The notes below the pieces were generated by a model. It saw only the letters and a list, made by a program, of their open reading frames with translations, ran no database searches and was not told where the DNA came from. The position numbers were made by a program, and so were the translations under genes. This document shows, in pieces, positions 6,731 through 11,969 of a stretch of 12,289 nucleotides of DNA. Each line of letters starts with the position of its first letter. The first letter of the stretch is position 1. The DNA is from CAYHKY01 sp964357355 (lineage in GTDB: Bacteria; Patescibacteriota; Microgenomatia; UBA10105): assembly GCA_964357355.1 (NCBI GenBank), contig CAYHKY010000046.1:1-12289 (forward strand), read 5' to 3'.

Positions 6731-7990
6731 ATGACCAGTGGTTTAGAGTTTATATATATGGGCATGACGCGATTTTTTTTAGCACTGAGCGTTGTCTTGT
6801 TTCATACCGGGGCACAAAAAATGCTCGTAGGAGGTGTTATTGCCATCCAGGTGTTTTATATTTTTTCCGGCTTCTACATGTCTCTCATACTGTCTACTAA
6901 GTACAACAAAATTAATCCCTTTTAAGGATCCTGCGTAGGCAGGAATTCCTCGCCGCTTGCGGCGTAATTGTCATTCCCGCGAAAGCGGGAATCTTAAGAT
7001 CCCCGATCAAGTCGGGGATGACGTTAAGATACCTCGCGGCTTGCCGCGAGGAGATTCATTCACGGACTGAAATTATTTTTTTTAAACCGGATACTGAAAA
7101 TATTTCCTCCTTACTGGGTGGTTATGTTATTCACATTGATTTTCGTTTTACTTTCTCCCAAAGTCGCGGTGTTTGATCAGCTTAAACAAATGCTGGTAAA
7201 TCCCTCGCACTATAATTTTTTCACAATTTTTTATGTACTGTTTGGAAATGTATTTATCATCCCGCAAATTTTTGGTGCATGGTTAAGTTTTAGTAAAACT
7301 ACAACTATCCTATATCCAAATATAAGTATGATAAATCCCGATCCGCTAGCGTTTATATTTTTCCTCGTACCGCAAGCTGCGACTTTGGGGTTTGAACTTA
7401 TTTTCTATTTATTTTCTCCGTTACTAGTACGATCAAATTCAAAAGCACTTTTGCTGGCAGCATTTATTTCGTTATTTCTGAGATTCATTTTGACCGGATA
7501 CGGATATTGGGGTGATCCCTGGACAGCCGGGTTTTTTCCGACGGAGATGATTTGGTTTATCCTGGGAATAGTTTCCCACCGAATTTATCAAAAAATTTAT
7601 AAATCAAAGCAATCTAATTTTTATAGCCTGTTTGCATTTTTCTCAATGATCTTTTCGCTCGTTTTTTTCTATTCATTCCCGGATTTCGGATATGTAGCGG
7701 GATTAACGGTCAGCAATTGGTTGTTTTCAGTAATCATTATTGTGAGTATTCCATTTACATTTAAGCTTTTCAAAAATAATCATTTTGACCGACTTTTAGG
7801 CGATCTTTCATATCCGGTGTATTTAACTCACTATTTATTTGTGGTTGTTGTGCATTTGTATTTCAACCGCTCTCCGGTTGTAAATATCATGGTGATATTA
7901 GGATTAACTTTTTTTTCTTCGGCAGTAATTTTATTATTTGTTTCCTATCCAATAGATAAATTAAGGAGAAAGATCACGGTTTCGAATTAA
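6731..7990 (+). pseudogene. acyltransferase-3 family gene split by a repeat insertion
   Basis: Two fragments in the same frame together make one acyltransferase-3 protein, a membrane enzyme that O-acylates surface glycans. The N-part (6731-6922, 64 codons) contains MTRFFLALSVVLFHTG, with the usual His, and VFYIFSGFYMSLIL, then stops at TAA 6923. Between 6923 and about 7054 lies a block of hairpins with several in-frame stops. Coding resumes at about 7055, and LKLFFLNRILKIFPPYWVV (7067-7123) is the conserved Asn-Arg...Pro-x-Tyr-Trp segment that normally follows directly. The C-part runs through further membrane helices to LLGDLSYPVYLTHYLF, the typical family ending. Joined, the protein would have about 375 residues, a normal length. 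No stop-free path crosses the insert. The GTG at 7118 is not a credible start because conserved residues precede it. The C-part looks richer in A/T than the flippase gene. Its last 30 bp overlap the convergent methyltransferase gene. Confidence 0.8.
6922..7057. repeat. block of five REP-like hairpins inserted in the acyltransferase gene
   Basis: Five inverted repeats follow one another: CCTGC/GCAGG (6930-6943), CGCCGC/GCGGCG (6951-6964), ATTCCCGC/GCGGGAAT with GAAA loop (6973-6992), ATCCCCGA/TCGGGGAT (6999-7019) and CCTCGCGGC/GCCGCGAGG (7032-7051). TTAAG recurs at 6922, 6994 and 7024, each just before a hairpin, so the block looks built from modules. It is much more G/C-rich than the gene around it. 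The ATTCCCGC hairpin recurs at 10878-10897. No clear target duplication was found, so the exact borders are uncertain by several bases. Confidence 0.8.
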
Positions 7991-8824
7991 AATAATCCCC
8001 GGAAATTTATGGTGGTCGGGTTTGACGAGCTTGGGATCCGCTGTAATTTCCAAAGTATGATCCTGGGGATAGGTGATGTGAGTTTCCTGCCAGGTGGCAT
8101 TTAAGCTGAAATTAAACGCATTAACAGGTAGTTTAAACTTCTTTAAAATATATTTCATATACAATTTTCCCAAAGTTTCATATTCCCAGGGAGTGATGAC
8201 GTCAGGCGCGAAGTGGTGTACACCATATCCCAAAAATTCAGCATAATTCACTATAAACTGGTGGTAAAAAGGCGACCGGTATAGAAATATTCCGGTGCCG
8301 TCAGGAGTCAAAAAACGTTTTAGATTGCCAACCAACGATATTCCCAGCGCGCCCGTGTCAACAAGAGGAGTGTTTCTGGCAGCGTCCAGATCCAAGCCGT
8401 ACGGCGGATTTGAAATGATGACATCAAATTTTTTACCCCCTGTCATACCTGCATAAGCAGCCGGGGGTATAGCAGTTACGTGTTTGGTTTTGATAACGCT
8501 GCCGAAACTCATTAATCGTTTATTTTTTTCCAGAGTCTGGATTGCCTGACTATTTATGTCTGTTGCCAGGACATTTTTTGCTCCTAACTTGGCCGCGTAC
8601 AAACTGATAAGTCCGGCACCTGAGCCTATTTCCAGCACCCGGGCATTTCGGAAAAGACTTGCCCGTGATTTCATAAAAGGTAGCATAAAATGTTCCGCTT
8701 CATCAGGATAAAACACATTTTGTTTAACAAAAATTGTTTTCCCCAATATTCGCGAATAGAATTTCTGCTGGCTGATTCCCCGGCTTTGGATAACAGATCT
8801 CAATTTTGAAAAATAATTAAACAT
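7961..8824 (-). CDS. class I SAM methyltransferase with NPPY motif (PrmC/MTS-like)
   Basis: 287 residues. The Rossmann-fold core has motif I VLEIGSGAGL at 63-72, an acidic residue after strand 2 (ATDIN, D89), and the NPPY motif (139-142) in FDVIISNPPYG. That motif is typical of methyltransferases acting on planar nitrogen groups such as glutamine side chains or nucleobases (HemK/PrmC, RsmC, TrmN6 types). The N-terminal 60 residues and the C-terminal 130 do not identify a substrate. Residues 119-130 (IPPAAYAGMTGG) are encoded by a palindrome related to the REP-like repeats in this window and lie in the normally variable stretch before NPPY, so the enzyme may still fold. The gene's 3' end overlaps the acyltransferase pseudogene by 30 bp on the opposite strand. 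A MITE ends 4 bases upstream of its ATG and separates it from its probable promoter. Confidence 0.8.
   Translation of the reverse strand: MFNYFSKLRSVIQSRGISQQKFYSRILGKTIFVKQNVFYPDEAEHFMLPFMKSRASLFRNARVLEIGSGAGLISLYAAKLGAKNVLATDINSQAIQTLEKNKRLMSFGSVIKTKHVTAIPPAAYAGMTGGKKFDVIISNPPYGLDLDAARNTPLVDTGALGISLVGNLKRFLTPDGTGIFLYRSPFYHQFIVNYAEFLGYGVHHFAPDVITPWEYETLGKLYMKYILKKFKLPVNAFNFSLNATWQETHITYPQDHTLEITADPKLVKPDHHKFPGIILIRNRDLSP
8434..8469 (-). repeat. in-frame palindromic repeat inside the methyltransferase gene
   Basis: Outer arms TACCCCC (8434-8440) and GGGGGTA (8463-8469) enclose an inner hairpin CTGC-ATAA-GCAG (8449-8460). On the coding strand the core reads CTGCTTATGCAGGTATGACA, close to the CCTGCCTACGCAGG form found reversed at 6930-6943 and sharing the ATGACA tail of the repeat at 10897. 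It adds about 12 codons without a frameshift. Confidence 0.65.
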
Positions 8825-8828
8825 AGTT

Positions 8829-8922
8829 CAGGACTTACGCAATTATTCTTCGAGCGAAGCGAGAAGTCAAAGAGTAGTTCTCGGCTTTCAGCCTCGAACA
8901 ATAAGGATGTGCGTAACTCCAG
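8829..8922. mobile_element. MITE-like element, copy 1 (94 bp)
   Basis: The left end CAGGACTTACGCA and the right end (reverse complement CTGGAGTTACGCA) form a 13-bp terminal inverted repeat with two mismatches. Next to the ends, inverted TTATT-C-TTCGAG/TTATT-G-TTCGAG continues the symmetry, with hairpins inside. The element is flanked by a perfect 6-bp direct repeat, ATAGTT (8823-8828 and 8923-8928). It has no coding capacity. It sits directly upstream of the methyltransferase start codon; the target repeat contains two bases of that ATG. Confidence 0.8.
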
Positions 8923-8938
8923 ATAGTTAATAAAATCC

Positions 8939-8966
8939 GGTATACTCTTCTTACTGTAATTTGCAA
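8939..8966 (-). promoter_or_regulatory. candidate ancestral promoter of the 7961-8824 methyltransferase
   Basis: Minus-strand TTGCAA (8966-8961) and TATACC (8944-8939) are separated by 16 nt; each matches consensus at 4/6. Without the MITE the -10 would lie 14 nt before the ATG; with it the distance is over 100 nt, giving a leader made mostly of the element. Confidence 0.3.
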
Positions 8967-8989
8967 CTTTTTCGTAAGAAAAATGTTGC
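8963..8989 (-). terminator. hairpin downstream of the GT2 gene, weak terminator candidate
   Basis: GCAACTTTTTC (8963-8973) pairs with GAAAAATGTTGC (8978-8989) around a 4-nt loop, with one bulged base. It begins about 20 nt after the GT2 stop on the minus strand. No T-run follows, and it overlaps the candidate -35 above, so its role is uncertain. Confidence 0.22.
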
Positions 8990-9008
8990 TAATTCAGTCT
9001 AGAAGGAG

Positions 9009-10010
9009 TTATGGCCTCATAAAGTCAAGCAAGTTGGCTATAAATTCGGGTTGATTGTGCACCCGCAATATTTTTCTCCGTTTTCCGATTGTTTTCCCAA
9101 TATTTTTTACAAATTCAAACCATCCGGCTGCATTGGCAAAAGCTAAACGGATATTTCCTCTAGCCAAAAATATTATAATTGAACCTAAGCTGATAAATAA
9201 TTGAATTATTAAACTAACTAGTAATTTTAAAGGCGGCGAATTTTTGGCATATGTTGTGAGCTGGTTTTTCAATGAATGCATATAAAAAAATTCATAAGCT
9301 GAACCCGTTGTACTTCCGGCTCCGACATGAAAAAGTTTGCATTTTGGCGTGACTTTTACCCGGTAACCGGCCAGATTTATCCTCCAGCACAGGTCAACTT
9401 CTTCAAAGTAGAGAAAATAATCCGCATCAAAACCACCAATTTTTTCAAATACATCCTTTCTGATTAAAAACGCGGGTCCTTTCACGGAAAAAACCGGATA
9501 TGATTTAATATCTGATTTTTTAATGAAAATGCCGTTATTCGCATAAATTTCCGGATGAATATTTTCAGCGGATTTAAGCCTGCCGGTTATACTGAACATG
9601 ACCCCGCAAGATTGGATCCGGTTTCTGTCATAATAATCATAAACTAACCCCTGAGTACAACCGATTGCGGGATTTGTTTCCATAATACCCACCAATTCGG
9701 AAACGTATTTGGGGGCTAGTTCCATATCTTCATTTCCGACCATCACATATTTCCCCGTCGATTTATTAACACCGGCATTTAATGCGCTCCCCAGACCGTC
9801 ATTGACATGGCGTATTATCACTTTTATCCCCCGGAATTTTTTTTTGATAAATTCTCCGATTTTGTCTGGTGATGCATTATCGACAATGATTATTTCTATA
9901 TTGTGATAATCTTGTTTCAAAATTGATTTAAGACACGCCGAAAGCCACTTTTTGCCACTGTAGGTGACTATCACTACTGATACCAGAGGAGATTTTTTAT
10001 TTCGTTGCAT
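9009..10010 (-). CDS. family-2 glycosyltransferase (rhamnosyltransferase-like)
   Basis: 333 residues with a GT-A glycosyltransferase domain. VSVVIVTYSGKKWLSACLKS (10-29) is the nucleotide-sugar-binding start, IIIVDNASPD (40-49) carries the UDP/dTDP-binding Asp44, and YVMVGNEDMEL (88-98) stands where the metal-binding D-x-D normally lies. DYFLYFEEVDLCWR (197-210) and INLAGYRV contain the acceptor-side ED motif and following helix of the WbbL/rhamnosyltransferase branch. A hydrophobic segment at about 263-283 suggests membrane attachment, as in enzymes working on lipid-linked glycans. The D-x-D variant (GNED rather than NPD or NDD) is a little unusual. Its ATG at 10010 lies 14 nt inside the end of the fkbM-type gene, so translation is probably coupled and both genes form one transcript. 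The exact sugar cannot be named. Confidence 0.85.
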   Translation of the reverse strand: MQRNKKSPLVSVVIVTYSGKKWLSACLKSILKQDYHNIEIIIVDNASPDKIGEFIKKKFRGIKVIIRHVNDGLGSALNAGVNKSTGKYVMVGNEDMELAPKYVSELVGIMETNPAIGCTQGLVYDYYDRNRIQSCGVMFSITGRLKSAENIHPEIYANNGIFIKKSDIKSYPVFSVKGPAFLIRKDVFEKIGGFDADYFLYFEEVDLCWRINLAGYRVKVTPKCKLFHVGAGSTTGSAYEFFYMHSLKNQLTTYAKNSPPLKLLVSLIIQLFISLGSIIIFLARGNIRLAFANAAGWFEFVKNIGKTIGKRRKILRVHNQPEFIANLLDFMRP

Positions 10011-10791
10011 ATGATTTTTTAAAAAACAAGATGTCGGGATGTCCGGAGCGATTTTTTGTATGTATCAGTGAAAAGTTATGTACTCCCAAAAACTTTTCCA
10101 GTTTTTTGCGTTGCTGATCATGTAAATGACATTCAAAGACAATTAGATCAATCCGCTTGAATACAGTTGCAGGAGTCGCCATCAGTATATTGTATTCAGC
10201 CCCCTCACAGTCAAGCTTGAGAAAATTGCATTGGGAAATATGGTATTTATGAAAAATCTCTGCAAGTGTAACAGAATTGACTGTTTCACTCTGCCCGTTA
10301 GATGTAGCAAGGGAGGCAAGACTTCGGGACGTTTGGTTTATAAATAATTTTTGCTGTTTATTTTTATCGGACACGGCAAATTGTCCGGCAGTGATATTGG
10401 TGAAGCGATTAATAAGAATATTTGCTTGCAAAAGTTTGAAATTCTCAGAAAAAGGTTCGAAAGCGTACACTTTACCCTTGTATGCTTTGGCCGCAGCCTG
10501 GAGGGTAAATGTACCGATATGTGCACCAATATCTATGACTGTATAGTCTGACTGGATATCGTATTCAGGTGCCGCATATTCACCCCTAAATGTATTATCA
10601 GCAATTCTACCGTCAACATCGTCGGTTCTCACTAAAATCCTGATCGAATTTCGAAGTTCATAAACAAGCAACGGGGTAAGAAAGCGGAAAAATGAACGGT
10701 CAAATATAACCACCGGCCAATTTTTATAGAGCCGGTAAATGGTTGCAATTGCACTGATTTTTAAAATAAAATAACGTAATGGATTTAACAT
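9997..10791 (-). CDS. FkbM family methyltransferase
   Basis: 264 residues. The C-terminal two thirds is an FkbM-type SAM-dependent O-methyltransferase: TVIDIGAHIGTFTL at 84-97 (SAM-binding motif I), VYAFEPFSENFKLL at 108-121 with the conserved FEP, and NFLKLDCEGAEYNIL at 189-203, the family's D-x-EG-x-E motif. Such enzymes methylate sugar hydroxyls in glycans and natural products. The N-terminal 80 residues are a linker typical of polysaccharide-locus members. Its start is remarkable: the present ATG (10791-10789) belongs to the end of a MITE inserted between the ancestral ATG and codon 2. The ancestral ATG remains at 10941-10939, and removing the element restores Met-Leu-Asn-Pro-Leu. Expression now depends on a promoter inside or beyond the 144-bp element. 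The downstream GT2 gene overlaps it by 14 nt. Confidence 0.87.
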   Translation of the reverse strand: MLNPLRYFILKISAIATIYRLYKNWPVVIFDRSFFRFLTPLLVYELRNSIRILVRTDDVDGRIADNTFRGEYAAPEYDIQSDYTVIDIGAHIGTFTLQAAAKAYKGKVYAFEPFSENFKLLQANILINRFTNITAGQFAVSDKNKQQKLFINQTSRSLASLATSNGQSETVNSVTLAEIFHKYHISQCNFLKLDCEGAEYNILMATPATVFKRIDLIVFECHLHDQQRKKLEKFLGVHNFSLIHTKNRSGHPDILFFKKSYATK

Positions 10792-10932
10792 GAGTTACGT
10801 ACCCTGTCATTGTCCGGCTTGACCGGACAATCTATAAAGATAAACTCATTAGATTCCGGTTGGAGTTTACTCCGTAGATTCCCGCTTTCGCGGGAATGAC
10901 AATCTAAACATAGTAAATCTGCGTAAGTCCTG
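10789..10932. mobile_element. MITE-like element, copy 2 (144 bp), inverted, carrying REP-like hairpins
   Basis: The right end, read inward, is CAGGACTTACGCA, identical to the left ends of copies 1 and 3; the left end is CATGAGTTACGTA. Flanks are the 6-bp repeats ATTTAA (10783-10788) and ATTTAG (10933-10938), differing at one base. The interior differs from the other copies: it holds TTGTCCGG/CCGGACAA (10810-10830), GGAG/CTCC, and ATTCCCGC/GCGGGAAT (10878-10897), each of the two longer hairpins carrying GTCATT or its complement. No open frame of note. It separates the divergent fkbM-type and zinc-ribbon methyltransferase genes. Confidence 0.75.
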
Positions 10933-10969
10933 ATTTAGCATAACTGTACTTTTTTAACCAATTTTTCTA

Positions 10970-10975
10970 TATAAT
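10970..10975 (+). promoter_or_regulatory. consensus -10 element 7 nt before the zinc-ribbon methyltransferase
   Basis: A perfect TATAAT ends 7 nt before the ATG at 10983, so the transcript should begin at or next to the start codon. The -35 region is poor (TGTACT at 10945-10950, 19-nt spacing). There is no Shine-Dalgarno sequence. Confidence 0.5.
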
Positions 10976-10982
10976 TCTAAAA

Positions 10983-11855
10983 ATGAAATCAATCAGGTGC
11001 CGTTTGTGTGATTCTACACAAATTTTACAAGTCCTACTACAAGGTGAAAATAAATTATTATCCTGTAAAAATTGCGGGCTATCTTTCAGGATGAGTTTCC
11101 CCGACAGTAAAAAACTAAAAAGCTATTATAGAGACGGTTATTTTACTCAAAAAGGAAAAATACCCATGGGGTATCCGGACTATGATTTTTTCATCAACTC
11201 CTTCAAAACATATTTCCGCGCTATTTTAAAGAAACTTCAGGATAAAAATTTGCCCGGGAGATTAATAGTCGACATCGGCTCAGGACCCGGAGTATTTTTA
11301 AACGAAGCCAAAAAACTTGGGTTTAGAGTTATGGGAGTAGATCTGTCCCGGGAGGCTAGTCTCACAGCCAGGTCAAAATACGGGATTAAGGTTTGGCTGG
11401 GGGAATTTGAAAAGCTCAAAATCAGTCCGGATACGATCGATATCATTACCTGTTTTCAGACTCTGGAGCACATGAAAAATCCGCAAAAATTTCTCAAAAC
11501 TGCCTACCGGATGCTCAAACGAGGAGGAATCTTACTTATTACCACGCCGAATAATGACTCATTGTGGAAAAAAATCCTGGGTCGGCACTGGTTTTCTTAT
11601 TCCCACAACGAACACCTGTTTTTCTGGGGTAGAAAGTCTTTATCCCTGGCATTTCATAAATGCGGATTTACGCAACAGGAATTTTTTTCCGATGACTGGC
11701 GCAGTTATAGTTTTACGGAAGTTTTGCAATTGGTCAGAGCTTACAGTGGAATTGATTTGACAGGTGGGTGGTTAAGTCCGTTAACTAAATTAAATGGGAG
11801 ATTTAGAATTCCGTTCCCAATTGGCTCAATCGGAGTTTTAGCACGGAAAGATTGA
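10983..11855 (+). CDS. zinc-ribbon class I SAM methyltransferase
   Basis: 290 residues. The N-terminus is a small zinc ribbon, C6-x2-C9 and C28-x2-C31 (RCRLCD...SCKNCGL), as in many sugar and polysaccharide methyltransferases. The catalytic domain follows: LIVDIGSGPGVFLNEAKKLG (94-113, motif I), GVDLS with D120, DIITCFQTLEHMKNP (153-167) and a post-core ...LKRGGILLITTPN (178-190). HNEHLFFW (208-215) matches the H-x-EH-x-F-F segment of Methyltransf_23/UbiE-like enzymes, where the histidines may take part in catalysis. The length is normal and the gene looks intact. The start is the ATG at 10983, just after a consensus -10, suggesting a leaderless message. A MITE begins 7 bases after its TGA. 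The substrate is probably a nucleotide-linked or lipid-linked sugar, judged only from the surrounding genes. Confidence 0.83.
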   Translation: MKSIRCRLCDSTQILQVLLQGENKLLSCKNCGLSFRMSFPDSKKLKSYYRDGYFTQKGKIPMGYPDYDFFINSFKTYFRAILKKLQDKNLPGRLIVDIGSGPGVFLNEAKKLGFRVMGVDLSREASLTARSKYGIKVWLGEFEKLKISPDTIDIITCFQTLEHMKNPQKFLKTAYRMLKRGGILLITTPNNDSLWKKILGRHWFSYSHNEHLFFWGRKSLSLAFHKCGFTQQEFFSDDWRSYSFTEVLQLVRAYSGIDLTGGWLSPLTKLNGRFRIPFPIGSIGVLARKD

Positions 11856-11861
11856 AATTAA

Positions 11862-11967
11862 CAGGACTTACGCAAACATTATTGTTCGATCGGCCAATGG
11901 CCGAGAGAACTTTTTTAAGACTTCTCTCCGTCAGCCGACGGATCGAAGAATAACTGAGTAACTCCTA
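11862..11967. mobile_element. MITE-like element, copy 3 (106 bp)
   Basis: The left end is CAGGACTTACGCA; the right end reads TAGGAGTTACTCA as reverse complement. The symmetry goes on with TTATT-G-TTCGATC against TTATT-C-TTCGATC, then a hairpin in each half (TCGGCC-AAT-GGCCGA and CCGTC-AGCC-GACGG). Flanks AATTAA (11856-11861) and ATTTAA (11968-11973) match at five of six bases. It lies between two convergent stop codons; removing it would leave the two stops only about 2 nt apart. The central T-run could help end transcription. Confidence 0.75.
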
Positions 11968-11969
11968 AT

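Noticed and set aside
6922..7057. CRISPR array or tRNA-like structure
   Set aside because: The stems differ in sequence, have no constant repeat with unique spacers, and no cloverleaf with anticodon and CCA end can be drawn.
7118..7990. A separate membrane protein gene starting at GTG 7118
   Set aside because: The frame is open upstream to 7028 and codes for the conserved FFLNRILKIFPPYW segment just before the GTG, so this is the C-terminal part of a broken acyltransferase, not an independent gene.
6731..7990. Programmed frameshift or stop-codon read-through in the acyltransferase
   Set aside because: Both parts are in the same frame but several stops lie between them, within a hairpin block unrelated to acyltransferase sequence; an insertion explains it more simply.
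8829..8922. Intergenic small RNA or rho-independent terminator
   Set aside because: The inverted ends, the perfect 6-bp flanking repeats and two related copies nearby are better explained by a mobile element.
10983..11130. Truncated zinc-finger regulator at the start of the 10983 gene
   Set aside because: The two Cys pairs are followed without a break by a complete SAM methyltransferase domain; this architecture is common in sugar methyltransferases.
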